Source: Henricia sp. BOLD:AAB3569 (lineage: Eukaryota; Echinodermata; Asteroidea; Spinulosida; Echinasteridae). Taken from it: DNA of 64,000 nt. Location of the stretch: positions 310,001 through 374,000 of the forward strand of contig JBBELK010001083.1 in assembly GCA_037783545.1 (NCBI GenBank), in the 5' to 3' direction. Of the stretch, positions 1 to 10,228 are shown piece by piece (within the stretch, counting starts at the first letter, position 1; the number at the start of each line of letters is the position of its first letter). A program made the translations under genes and the position numbers. The notes under the pieces were generated by a model. It was not told the origin of the DNA. It saw only the letters and a program-made list of their open reading frames with translations, and did not search any database.

Positions 1-113
1 GCCGATTTCACGAAACTTTACTCAATTGCGCAAGTCCACTTACGCCATTACTTGCGCAATAACTTATGGCGTAGGTGGACTTGCGCAATTGCGTAAAGTT
101 TCGTGAAATCGGC
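1..113. repeat. 113-bp near-perfect palindrome at the window edge
   Basis: The first 113 bases read almost the same on both strands: arms of about 48 bp beginning GCCGATTTCACGAAAC and ending GTTTCGTGAAATCGGC, with a short centre around 50-64. Only a few mismatches separate the arms. It could be a fold-back MITE, or an end of the Helentron-like sequence that fills the next 3.4 kb. The left flank is outside the window. Confidence 0.8.
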
Positions 114-914
114 TGCTGTATACAGTAATCCGGTAACTAATATCTCCTCCCTGCATATCCGCCATAGCTGGGGGTTGATAGCTTGCACCGTTTTGAGATA
201 TGAATTGTTGAAATAATAATCTTTGAAATCTTGTAATGTGACACCTGTGACGACATCATGACGTCACAATTTTGTGCACAAATTGTTGAACAATATGTTG
301 AACATCAAGTTCTTAAATGTGGCGAAGGAATCATACCAATATCTGTTGTAGTTTTCAAGATACAGCATTTTAAAACATCTCGGCTCCAAATTTGCGTAAT
401 TTGACACCACATTACGTAACCACCGTCCATGTCATGACGTCACCAATGGTATAGTCAAAAGGTCCACATGTGTGGAAACATTTCTTTAGGCAGTTTCAAC
501 CCTTTTATTTTAAAGCCCACATCGATTTAAAATCAGTGTCAATTGAAAGAGTGGTTATTGACTAGAAGAAATCTGTTTATTTTTTTCAAATCGGATTTTG
601 CATTGCGAAGCTACAGTCGGTTTGGATAATTGAAAACAGGGTAAAAATTCATCGGCAGGTCAAAGGTTATCCTATGTTTTTCTTTATTTCTAATTTGGCA
701 CCGACAATGGTCACTGTGGCTTATACTTTTGGTTATATATCTTTGCTCAACTCTATCCTGGATGGCCCAAAGTTGGTACAAACAACAGTTATTAATATAT
801 GTACAAGGACAGATAATTAATTTATATTTTAAATACCTCATTTGCATAATAAATTAATAATTTATGCAAAAACGGTCAATTTTCAAGGGAAAACTCATTT
901 TTCTCAAATTTATC
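114..914. other. Helentron-like repeat sequence, no gene seen
   Basis: No coding region. Bases 150-280 share a phrase with 2390-2480 (GTTGATAGCTTG, GAGATATGAATT, and a TGACGTCA-rich stretch after GTAAT(T/G)TGACACCTG), so this belongs to the same dispersed family as the tandem units at 2447-3160. The rest is AT-rich and I recognise nothing in it. Confidence 0.5.
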
Positions 915-1014
915 TTAAGCAGGTTTGATTATTACAATGCATCTTGCATCATTTAATTAAAGTATTTACTTTAATTAAATGATGCAAGACATTGTAATAA
1001 TCAAACCTGCTTAA
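915..1014. repeat. 100-bp hairpin inside a direct duplication
   Basis: Arms of about 47 bp starting TTAAGCAGGTTTGATTATT pair almost perfectly around a TATTTA centre. The two flanks resemble each other as direct copies: about 790-905 and 1018-1110 both carry AGATAATTA..TTTATATT, AATTTATGCAAAAA and AAGGGAA..C(T)TATTTTTC. The hairpin therefore sits between two diverged copies of one AT-rich sequence. Confidence 0.8.
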
Positions 1015-2446
1015 CTACAGATAATTAGTTTATATTGAAATCCCATAATTTGCATAATTTATGCAAAAATGTTGATTGTTAAGGGAACCTTATTTTTCCC
1101 CAATTAATGTTGAAAAATAGATTGATAAGAGATACTGATATAATCAAATCTGTCTATAGTCAAGATTGGGACTTGCATCAATAATTTAATTGACATAATC
1201 AATCACTGTATGTGTTAATTACCAAGCCAATACTATTTTGGAGAGGTGTGGATTGAGGGCAGCAAAAAAGAATGACAGGTAGCGCATCCACACACAAACT
1301 GTACAACTTTCCAAATTGCTTACAAAGTTACATTAAATACAAAACAGAGAAGAGAATGACGTATTATTCTTCAGAGATAAATAATTTATGTTTTGATCAA
1401 AACAAACGGATGTGGAGCCTAGAGGTTATATTTAAATCTTTACAAATAATAGTAATTACAGATGTTACTACGGGCAGGAGGCTCAACTATGGATGACGAT
1501 TCTGCATCATCAAGGGACTCGTACTACCCTTTTTCATCTTCAGGCTCACTGGTGGTATGTCACAGGACGAGGACCACAAAAAAGCTGCAAAAATAATTGA
1601 CAAAGAATAATATTACTCAACAAATTATTTGCCTTCATTTGTTAAGTAACAACTAAATATCTTTAATTGGTGTATCTGATATCACGTATTGTCTTTGAAT
1701 GTTAATAAATTCAATATCAGTTACAAAATTGGCACACAATTTTGCACAGATTGACGTAAAACGCAGGTTTTCTAACGCTGCATCATTGCTTGTTTCACGG
1801 GAATTACGAGATCATCGCGTATGCAGTGGGCACACCACCGCCGTACGTCCCGGCCCTACACACGGCGTGGAACTCGGTCGTACGTCGGTGTGGACATTGC
1901 ACGCGAGCGAAGTCTCGGATTCCTGCTCAACATGCCCTCCTAAAAGTACATTTTTGCGACAAATGGTAGGCCTTACGGACTTTTTGTCAGTATGGTAGGA
2001 TTGTTTAATGTCTACTTTTGTATACATACCTTGTCGCTTGGTGATTCACGTTGATTATGGATCGCTTTATGGACGAGAAAAAATGTTTTTGATCGCAAAA
2101 GTTGCAACCCGCGGTCGATTTTGTACGCGAATGGACCCCAGGCTAGCTGGAAACATACTCTTTTCCGATGATGACGTTTCTAAGCCAACCGGCCAATCAG
2201 AACGCGCAAATCTTTACCCGAAGTGTTCCGATCTTATTTAGCCCGATTCGTTTTAGCGTTGAAGTGTGTACCACTGACACGAACTCGCCGGAAGTTGTGT
2301 GTGCCCATAGGAATGTGCAGTAACCACGGGCGCTGTGTGTGGAGTATATGGGGCTCTCTGTTTACGATAACAGAAGTAGTCCGTCTGTGGAACAGTATTA
2401 CGGTTCTTGAGATATGAATTTTGAAAATAATAACCTTTGAATTTTT
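1015..2446. other. stretch without recognised gene
   Basis: Short open frames occur on both strands, but none exceeds about 100 codons or shows a recognisable domain. The 1800-2300 part is more GC-rich than its surroundings. From about 2390 the text becomes the same dispersed repeat as 150-280. Nothing here can be supported as a gene. Confidence 0.5.
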
Positions 2447-3160
2447 GTAATTTGACACCTGATGACGTCATGATACTATACATGCTGGTGAAAGTCTGCC
2501 GTAGGGCCTATGTCTGTATCTAATTTACTAACGATTCAGCTTGGTTTGATGGGCATTGTTACTGGTAAGTGTAAAAACTGAGATTTCCGTTTTCGTTGAA
2601 CTTTGACCTCCAATTGACCCCAGAAGGAAGGGTCAGATGAAAATGCCCACACAAAGAAAGTTGTAGCACAGAATGTCATCTATAAACCTGCCAAATACGA
2701 AGATCCTGGGTCACGTGGTTTTCGAGACGGAAGCATTTTAAAATATGCATATTTTGGTTTTTTGGGAGGTGTAATTTGATACTTGATGACGTCACGATGA
2801 CGTCACGCTTGATGCCATCATAATATTAAACACGCTGGTGAAAGTCTGCTATAGGACCTATGCCTGTACTTAGTTTCTTAAAGATTCAGCTTGGTTTGAT
2901 GGGCATTGTTGCTCAATAAGTGCAAAAATTGAGATTTTCGTTTTCGTTGAACTTTGACCTCAGATTGACCCCAGAAGGAAGGGTCAGATGAAAATGCCCA
3001 CACGAAGAAAATTGTAGGCCATGATCTGATATATAAGCCTGTCAAATACGAAGATCATGGGTCACGTGGTTTTCTAGACGGAAGCATTTTAAAACATGCA
3101 TATTTTGGTCATTTTTGGTTTGTAATTTGATACCTAATGACGTCACAATGACGTCACACT
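2447..3160. repeat. tandem array of about 2.1 units (324 and 351 bp) with TGACGTCA motifs
   Basis: Two units start at 2447 and 2771, and a third stub at 3122. Each opens with GTAATTTGA(C/T)AC followed by one or two TGACGTCA octamers. Shared phrases include GCTGGTGAAAGTCTGC, GATTCAGCTTGGTTTGATG and GAAGGAAGGGTCAGATG. Long units of this kind next to a microsatellite and a terminal hairpin are typical inner parts of Helentron-associated elements. Confidence 0.75.
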
Positions 3161-3290
3161 TGTATGCACATCTTCACATTGGGGTTGATGTTCCTACCAA
3201 GTTTTAAGTTGATAGCTTGAACCGTTTTGAAGAAAACCTCTGGAAACGTTTGAGTGGAAAAAGAAAAAAAAAAAAAAAAAAAAAAAAAAT

Positions 3291-3581
3291 AAAGAAATCG
3301 TACGAGAGCAATAGGTGATCGGGCTGTTGGCCCGATCACCTAAAAAGAAATCGTACGAGAGTAATAGGTGATCGGGCTGTTGGCCCGATCACCTAAAAAA
3401 AAAAAGACAAAGAAATCGTACGAGAGTAATAGGTGATCGGGCTGTTGGCCCGATCACCTAAAAAAGACAAAGAAATCGTACGAGAGTAATAGGTGATCGG
3501 GCTGTTGGCCCGATCACCTAAAAAATAAAGAAATCGTACGAGAGCAATAGGTGATCGGGCTGTTGGCCCGATCACCTAAAA
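3291..3581. repeat. five tandem Helentron-like terminal hairpins
   Basis: The phrase AAAGAAATCGTACGAGAG then AATAGGTGATCGGGC-TGTTG-GCCCGATCACCTA is repeated five times at about 56-60-bp spacing (hairpins near 3311, 3364, 3427, 3487 and 3546). Each hairpin has a 13-bp perfect stem and a 5-base loop. An A-rich tract of about 25 bases precedes the array. The last copy ends exactly where block A begins, so this is the right edge of an insertion. Related hairpins end many marine-invertebrate Helentron-like elements (family knowledge); multiplied ends suggest repeated 3' termini. Confidence 0.75.
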
Positions 3582-4459
3582 AACATCAGACTGCTTATAT
3601 TTTGCTGATGGTTTGTGATTTTAGTTTGAATGATGGTAACCAAATATGTATTTAGACAGTAACCAAAATGTATAGCTTATAATAAGTGATATTATATGAT
3701 AAAATGAACCTCGATTTTATGACTGGAAAAACTACTGTAACAATCAAACCTTGAAAATAGCATTGTTACATACTTTTTCTTTAACAAGCAATTAGATTCG
3801 ATCCAAATTTACGTTTAAATAATATGGGAACCAACTGAAACCCAAGACCCAAACCCAATACATGCATAGTTAAGATATGAGCATTTTACAATTTAAACCC
3901 ATTTGTTTTATTTTGTATGCATGCAGATATTTAACATACACGTTTCTAAAACTTTCTACCACATAAGTGCCTAAATTGCCAATGTATTTAGATCTACAAT
4001 GTATGTAAACTGTGTCAAACAATTATTTCGAAAACATGACACAGACTATCAAAAGATGATAAATCCAGAAATTTACTTTTAATCTGCAAGTGTAAACAAA
4101 AAGACTAGAAGCAATTTTGAAAGAAGACCACCTTGAATCAATCCAGTCATTTCAAATAATTAATATTTTTATTCTGGCAATCACATAGATGAAAATCTAA
4201 ACTCCAAAGCAGATTTTGGTGAAGATGAATAAATTTGTTCTTAATGATTGTGTTTTGGAAGAGTAGGGTGGAGCAAGTTGATCACCCTCTAGGTAATGAA
4301 CGCAAGCTCAGGCCAATTTCTGTGTAGCTGCAGAGTGCTATTTTTACAGATGTCCTGTGAAATGGCTTGATCTTGATCTTGATGCAGTAACTGAAGCATT
4401 TTGGAAAACCTGAGCATGAAAATAAATATGTACATCTCAATGATAATGCTGATAATTTA

Positions 4460-4783
4460 AAGAACGCTGAATGCCGCAATGGGGCGACATTTCGGGAAGA
4501 CTCTCGCCGGGGACCACCGAAATTTCGGCAAGAATTACTCAAAATGACACCTTATTTTTTTACCCAAAGCTTCCGGAGATGGTCGCAGACCTAGAAGAGA
4601 GACAGTTCCAGACCTAATAAAAATGGTTCTCGATTTAAAAAAATGGTTTTTGACCTAAACAAAATAATTTTAAACTCAAAAATATTAGGGCGACACCAAA
4701 ATGTCGCCCTATTGAGCACGTCGCCCTAATATACCTTTTTTACACACGATTTGTCGCCCTATCCTACAATTCATAGTTTTTTA
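4460..4783. mobile_element. small insertion absent from the sister A blocks
   Basis: Both other A copies read GATAATTTACTAAACG here without interruption (about 17320 and 33935). In this copy about 324 bp intervenes, flanked by TTTA at 4456-4459 and 4780-4783, which is a plausible 4-bp target duplication. It carries several inverted GGGCGACA/TGTCGCCC words. No coding capacity; probably a non-autonomous DNA element of unknown family. Confidence 0.65.
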
Positions 4784-5175
4784 CTAAACGAAAAATTATC
4801 AGCAGTTGACCATTACTGAATTTGTGTGTACAAAACTGCCAGCGAAATTTTGTTCTCGTATAATTTTCACCTTTTCCATCTTTTTTATTGCGGTTATAAA
4901 CTTGTAACATTTGCCCAAAATTAGTAATGGTCAACTTCTGAATTCGTAAAATAGGTTTGCTATAAATTTATCATTCGCCAAAACACATTTCAGACCGACG
5001 TGACATGCACATTAACTATAGAGACAGTCCAGCTGCACACTTTTCTTCTCACATTTTCCAGTCTGTTTTCTCGTCTTGAGACGCATCCCAGGATTCATGA
5101 TTGGTATTTTAAAAATCAGAAATGTTCACAGATAAGTTAAACTTGGATCAGTCAACTTTGCCGACTGTCTGCGTT

Positions 5176-5328
5176 AAGCGGGACTCCCACTGTACGATGT
5201 TTGCCACGAATTTCCAACGATTAGGTACGATTTGTTACGATTGTGTATAGACTCTATACACAATCGTACCAAATCGTAGCTAATGGTTGGAAATTCGTGG
5301 CAAAAATCGCACAGTCGGAGGCCCGCTT
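5176..5328. mobile_element. fold-back MITE, copy M1
   Basis: About 150-bp inverted repeat with arms of about 70 bp. The outer sequence is AAGCGGG(C)CTCCCACTGTGC, then ATTTTTGCCACGAATTTCC. The centre TATAGACTCTATA joins ACGATTGTG to CACAATCGT. At least nine copies occur in the window, most flanked by TTA or TAA, which would suit a PIF/Harbinger-type target, but no transposase is present to confirm the family. Confidence 0.85.
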
Positions 5329-6165
5329 GACATGAATCTAGGTCACAACATTTGAAAAATCTAACTGTTTCTTTTGAGTGAAAAGATGTTTTTAAAGCAG
5401 TTTTTGAAGACAAAATTTAAGAATTAATAGTTGGTCTGGTAACGTTTCTCAGTCTGTATGTTTCGTAATAGTGGATGCGTAGTAATACGACCACTTGCAA
5501 GCAGACACGGCGTCTCAGAAACTAGTCTGGTAACGTACTTCAACCTACATGTTTTGAAATAGTAGGTGCATGGTAATCACGACTAATTGCGAGCACACGG
5601 CAGTGTCTAAATCAGGTGCTCGCTTAAGGAAAACGCTCTTATTTCTATGAGGATGGTCGAATTTTGGGATTTCTTTTTGTAATAAGCACATTGACAATAC
5701 AAGAAGTAAAATAAAAATAAAAATAGAAAAAGTGGAAAAATCTAAGATATTTTGTCCTTTGTTGTTTTTGGCATGGACCTTATTACCATCTCCATATTAT
5801 ATACTTTATTTATCAACACAAGCAAAAAATATAAATTATTACAAACCAATTTACAAGAAGGAAAAACAGTAGGGCAGTTGTTTGACCACTAACTATAACC
5901 AAATCCCCGAAATGTGCAAACAAACATTTCTGTTTCGTTTGTAATGCCTCATTTTTAGCAGACGACGAGAAATATTTCGTCTGCTACGAGTAGTCGTGTT
6001 TCCCGAAGATTATAACATAATATGCACGGATTCCTGATAGGTAACAGACGAAATAACGCCCTCAATGTAATGATTAAAAAACTTTTCATTCGAAAATATT
6101 AGATTATTAGTATGTTAATGAGTGATTTTGTATACACCAGCCAGTGTTGGAATGCATTATATTGC

Positions 6166-6264
6166 TGTTCTGCAGCGTCTGTGCGGTTTGCCGCCCTCTG
6201 TCGGCTGTTTGTGTACAGTCTTATTCCACACACAAGTAGTCGATTTGTTAATACAATCACGTTC
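6166..6264 (+). repeat. BEL LTR stub
   Basis: First 99 bases of the LTR found at 18959 and 42768 (TGTTCTGCA..GTCTGTGCGG), at the same point after block A. It marks a third, truncated copy of the BEL-bearing block. The sequence after 6264 is unrelated. Confidence 0.85.
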
Positions 6265-7252
6265 ATGCCTGACAAGGTTTGGGTGAGTTCCAGGGGGGAA
6301 TTAGTGTGTCATGGTGAGAAAATGACACATTTGTTTTGTCCTCTTTTGTGGTAACCTGTTCATGTTCTTAAACATTCTCAGCTCTACTGGTGAAAAGACC
6401 ACATCCCAATGAAAAATGATAAAGCAAGAGCTGAGATTATCTTAGCTAGTTCAGTGAAGCCTTGCCATCATGATCTCTCTTGAGCTTTATTCCTTTGAGG
6501 GATATGTTCAGCTAAAATTTGGATATATTATTTTCCTACATTAAATCCAATTTAAAGGTTTTGTGAGGTGGAAATTATCACCCAGCTGTTTTATACAGAA
6601 ATCAAAAGATCAAAGTGTTGCAGACAAAGGGGCAAACTCAAATTTGTTTTCATTTCAGAAAGAAGTGACATTTTCTCTACTTCAAAAATGTCTTGTCAGG
6701 CGAGGGCGCTGTTTGTTGCTGGTCATGGAGGGAACCCACAGTGGAAAAACAAAGAAAGAACATTACATTTCAAACAGTAGCAGTAGCCCACTGATCCATT
6801 TTTGACCCAAACAAACTTGTTAGGGTTGTTGCAAATGACATACTAAACAAACTCAGTAAACTTATATAGTTCATGATATCAAGAAGCCACTGAAAATGAC
6901 ATTAACTTTTGTACACAAGTCTATGGAGAATTCCTCTGTTTTTCCTGAGATGACATCACGGCTTTGCTCATGAATATGGAAATTCTCATTAACATAAAAA
7001 TAGAAAACGTGCAATTACACCAAAACGCAACTATCAAATTCTCTGAAATTGACCGAAATGTGTAAAACACATCCTCTACTAATATTTTACGTAATAAAAA
7101 CCCTATTTCACACGTCCTTTAATAATAAATATCTATAAATGTCTTTAATTTAATACTGGTGACAGAACTTTTTAGGTCGAGTGTATTTCATGATGATATA
7201 TGACATCCCTGTATAGGTTACTGGCCCTTTACTCAGTGTGTTCTAAGATAAC
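6265..7252. other. non-duplicated stretch, no gene supported
   Basis: Single-copy within the window. A frame at 6565-6780 carries a possible acceptor (TTTTCATTTCAG near 6655) and would encode about 30 residues beginning MSCQARALFVAGHGG. No partner exon or family is recognisable, so I do not call a gene. Confidence 0.4.
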
Positions 7253-7460
7253 GGTTGACCTAGACTTGGTTCCAAGTCCGAGATCCTGTTTTGTTTTCCG
7301 TATGCGTAGCGCCCTCTGTTGATTTGTGAAAATTATGGACAGGGAACTAGTCTATTTAGGTTCAGACAGAAATAGACTAGTTCCCTGTCCATACATTTCA
7401 CAAATCGGAAACGGAAAACAAACCAGGATCTCGGACTTGGAACCAAGTCTACGGTTAACC
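7253..7460. mobile_element. 208-bp fold-back element
   Basis: Long inverted repeat. The outer words are GGTTGACC..TAGACTTGG and the complementary CCAAGTC..GGTTAACC, and the arms meet near TTTAGGTTCAGAC. Arms are about 100 bp and well matched, except for an extra stretch in the left arm (around 7304-7320). Non-coding. Probably a MITE; no clear target duplication. Confidence 0.8.
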
Positions 7461-7623
7461 CTGAAACATGAATACCTTTGAGTTTTCTCCAATGAATCTG
7501 TGTTTTCCGTTGAAAGTCCCATTGGTTTGTGCAGTGTGTGGACATTTTGAGGGATAGCGTGTGATAGCATAGCAACAATATTCAAGGGGGCGGAGTTATT
7601 TCGGCAAACTCGGAACAAAGCAT

Positions 7624-7869
7624 TAGCCTTTTTGAAGTATGGCGGACACAATAGGAGGGCGCACTTTGCAGTGGGTATAAAATCGACTAAAATGCAAAAT
7701 AACTCAGTTTTTCACTTTACACTTATTAAATTTATTTATAATTCTGTCTATGTATTATAATTACAACATGTAAATCAAGTTTTTGGAAAGAAATACAATT
7801 GATAAAAAAATTCATACCCAAATGAAATTTCGCCCTTTCCTTTTGTTCCGCCATACTTCTAAAAGGCTA
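7624..7869. mobile_element. MITE with TAGCCTTTT ends, copy 1
   Basis: Ends TAGCCTTTTTGAAGTATGGC and its complement, about 246 bp. AT-rich, non-coding interior. The same element is at 29050-29294. The right end abuts a 5'-truncated SINE. Confidence 0.8.
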
Positions 7870-8025
7870 ATTGGGTTTGCAGTCTCTACTTGACAACGTG
7901 GGGATCGCCCCTTTAGATTTCTCCGTGGGTTTTCAACTCACTTTTAAAATTGCATCTCCTTCTTCGTCACCTCAAGTTGATAATAAAGTACAGTTTGCTA
8001 ATATCATGATGACATAAAAGATGTC
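7870..8025 (+). mobile_element. 5'-truncated tRNA-type SINE
   Basis: Shares TTGGGTTTGCAGT(C)(T/C)CTACTTGAC, CGTGGGTTTTC and CTCCTTCTTCGTCA(C/T)CTC with the full SINE at 26686-26975, but lacks the tRNA-like head with the B box. It is more diverged than that copy, hence older. Confidence 0.7.
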
Positions 8026-8350
8026 AAAAAATAACAATAGCAATGGAACTAACCAATGACTATGTTGCACAAAATCTGTGGGTTGTAGAACTACCCAGGA
8101 CAGCTAGTAGGCAACGAGTCGCAGACGATGTGCGAATCGTCACATCTGCATGGCCAACACAAATCTTCTAATAAACTCAACAACCATGTAGATCCGTCGG
8201 GGTGGAATTGGAGATACCCTGATTCGTTTTTCACTTGGCATGACCGTCCGGCGGCGCGTCCGGGATCAAATGAGCCGCTGCTGAAAGAGGCTGTTGGAAA
8301 CAACAGGGCTGCGTTTAGACTGGTTCCCGTCCACATATAAGCGAACCAAT

Positions 8351-8408
8351 CTATAGGGATCGGGAACCAATCTAGGCTGCGTTTAGATTAGTTCCCGATC
8401 CCTATAAG
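8351..8408. repeat. 24-bp-arm hairpin
   Basis: CTATAGGGATCGGGAACC..TCTA pairs with TAGATTAGTTCCCGATCCC..TAG around a 9-base loop. The word TGCGTTTAGA(C/T)T(G/A)GTTCCCG occurs twice in this neighbourhood (8310 and 8379). No known family recognised. Confidence 0.75.
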
Positions 8409-8492
8409 GAGCGTTCGAGATGCTGACACCGGGTAACATCAACTTACACCGGAGCGTTCTTTTAGCCATCACGTGTTACACGAGTCTGCCCC

Positions 8493-8560
8493 TAGTCCGG
8501 CAGCCACCAGGCTCAACCTTGTTTTGGGGTCTATAGTTTTTTTAAATAATGGATTATGGT
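8493..8560 (+). repeat. left arm of a 2.5-kb inverted pair
   Basis: TAGTCCGGCAGCCA, AACCTTGTTTTGGGGTCTATAG, a T-run and GGATTATG reappear in reverse complement at 10925-11002. The two arms may be the ends of one non-autonomous element of about 2.5 kb, or two independent copies facing each other. Confidence 0.65.
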
Positions 8561-9302
8561 TCCTGAGATACCCAAATTTACCAAACATAAAACTGTTACT
8601 CTGTTGGTATTGAGCAATTTTAGATATAGGCAAAAAACAAAATGGCCGCCAAAAACCTGGTTTTTGACAGAAAATAATAATTTTAAGAGTACATTTGCGT
8701 ATGATAGCCAAATAATTTGCATTTATTTCTCAAAGGCAAATGTCTAAAACAAACCTGCATAATGTATACGGCGGCCAAATGTAAATTTATGAACTGGAGG
8801 CATTAATAGTCATTTATTAGAGGGATTTATCAGAAGTGCCATAAATATAATTTTCTAACCATTGTAGTGCAATACTCTCTTCTCTATAAAGAATAATAAA
8901 AATAATATCTCTGAGTCCCACAGGCAAGGATGAAAGTTTTTCAGTAAAGTAGGTTATATTGCTAGTGCCTTGGTTCTTAAATAATGAATACAATCTTATT
9001 GTTATGTTATTAATGGTAAATTAGTCTCTTTACCGGTTTTCTTTTAACTCATTTCGTTATTATTTCCCTCAATGTGTTAGTTTCCAGGATTTTTTCTAAT
9101 GTATATATTTTCATAGAACAAATAGGTTTTTATTCACTTGATAATGTGTGATACTTCATATCACATGCTAACGACGCACTTTGGCTTTACAACATGAAAT
9201 GTTAACGATATTACTTGAAAACTTAAATGGATGAAACTAAAAAAAATATCTGCTGATACCATTTGTAATTGACACTGCGACAGTTCTTTATGTTTGGTGA
9301 TA
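8561..9302. other. AT-rich spacer, nothing recognised
   Basis: No ORF with a recognisable domain, no repeat shared with the rest of the window, and no strong hairpin. It lies between the left outer arm and the TIR element at 9303. Confidence 0.5.
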
Positions 9303-10171
9303 TGTGACCCGCTCTGCGAAAAAGGGTATCAAGTCGCGCTGGCTATAGTATTGTTTTTGCGACCATAATACCACAGTCACAATTAGCTTGCGATATGTTT
9401 GCGAGTAGTTTGCGACGGATTTCTAGGTATTTTCGGCCGGGGCCCCACGGGACTCCTTGCGGCTGCCGGGTAATTTTTGGGCATCGGGCGGGCATCGAGT
9501 TACTTTTAACTCGGACTTAAAACCTGGTGCGGCGTTTCGCATCGCAAACTGATCGCCAATAAATCGGTCGATGCCTGGCCAATGTCCGGCAGGGCATCGC
9601 ACACATCGGGCGGGCTCCGGGCCAAATTTTTGACAACTCAGACAATCCATATATCGGCCAGGCGCCGCCCAGACGCTGCTCGCCGCACTTTTAATTGTGA
9701 CTCCCAATCGCGCGATCGTTCGCCGACCTCTACACGCCGGCCGATGCCTATAAATCGCACACGCCGCCCGGCCTCCGCTTTAATTGTGACTTAGGCATAA
9801 GAATAAATCTGTGGCATTTCAACGCTCATTACACTATGAGCAAGAACATGTACATGTTCATTGTAACCCCATTGTTAGTAACAATGGTGTGTGCCCAATT
9901 TCCATTGTTAGATGTTCATAGTGTTAACACAAAAGAAATTCCAGGGGGAACACAGCCATTCCAGGGGGAACACAGCCATTCCAGGGGGAACACAGACATT
10001 CCAGGGCCGGGGGGAACACAGACATTCCAGGCGGTATCTGGGCAACGCCAGGAATTTCCATTGTGTTTTGGTATTTTATTGAGCGTGGATTTGCCGCGGA
10101 TTTCTTTTTGTGGTCGTAAAAAGAATTCTAGCCAGCGTGACTTAATACCCTTTTTCGCAGAGCGGGTCACA
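9303..10171. mobile_element. 869-bp TIR element with TA target
   Basis: Ends TGTGACCCGCTCTGCGAAAAAGGGTAT and its complement, with similarity continuing through CGCTGGCTA, and TA on both outsides. TIR of roughly 45-60 bp. The interior is unlike its surroundings: a GC-rich part at 9430-9790 containing repeated GGGC and CGCC words, then a 20-bp minisatellite at 9938-10031. No transposase is seen, so it is non-autonomous. The TA flank would fit Tc1/mariner-like elements, but the family is not certain. Confidence 0.7.
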
Positions 10172-10228
10172 TATGGGATCACGCATCCACGTCTTCCTGA
10201 GACTGATTTACATTGTTTGCTTCTCTAG
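9836..10228 (+). CDS. doubtful 130-residue ORF with signal-peptide-like start
   Basis: The frame starts with a basic-hydrophobic run (MSKNMYMFIVTPLLVTMVC AQ), which resembles a secretory signal peptide. It then runs through the minisatellite (GGTQ repeats) and out past the right TIR into flanking DNA. A TATA-like CTATAAAT stands at about 9749. The read-through over the element's end and the repeat-coded middle argue for a chance frame. No homolog is recognised. Listed only because the start is suggestive. Confidence 0.15.
   Translation: MSKNMYMFIVTPLLVTMVCAQFPLLDVHSVNTKEIPGGTQPFQGEHSHSRGNTDIPGPGGTQTFQAVSGQRQEFPLCFGILLSVDLPRISFCGRKKNSSQRDLIPFFAERVTYGITHPRLPETDLHCLLL
9938..10031. repeat. 20-bp minisatellite, about 4.5 units
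   Basis: ATTCCAGGGGGAACACAGCC is repeated four times, the fourth unit longer (GGGCCGGGGGG), followed by a stub ATTCCAGG. It lies inside the TIR element at 9303-10171. Confidence 0.9.

Larger units (their letters stand above)
3577..6165. repeat. block A, copy 0 of the segmental duplication
   Basis: Collinear with 16427-18958 and with the first part of 33053-36412, starting CATCAGACTGCTTATATTTTGC and ending CAGCCAGTGTTGGAATGC. Non-coding. It carries a private insertion at 4460-4783 and a fold-back element at 5176-5328. The copy ends in a stub of a BEL LTR at 6166-6264 and then breaks into unrelated sequence. Confidence 0.85.

Noticed and set aside
1699-1998. Frame of 99 codons on the plus strand
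   Set aside because: No domain, overlapped by another frame on the opposite strand, in GC-rich spacer.
3291-3581. Regularly spaced repeats resembling a CRISPR array
   Set aside because: Eukaryotic context; the spaced parts are nearly identical A-rich tails, not unique spacers, and there are no cas genes. Terminal hairpins explain it.
6565-6780. Possible host exon (MSCQARALFVAGHGG..)
   Set aside because: One weak acceptor site, no family resemblance and no partner exon.
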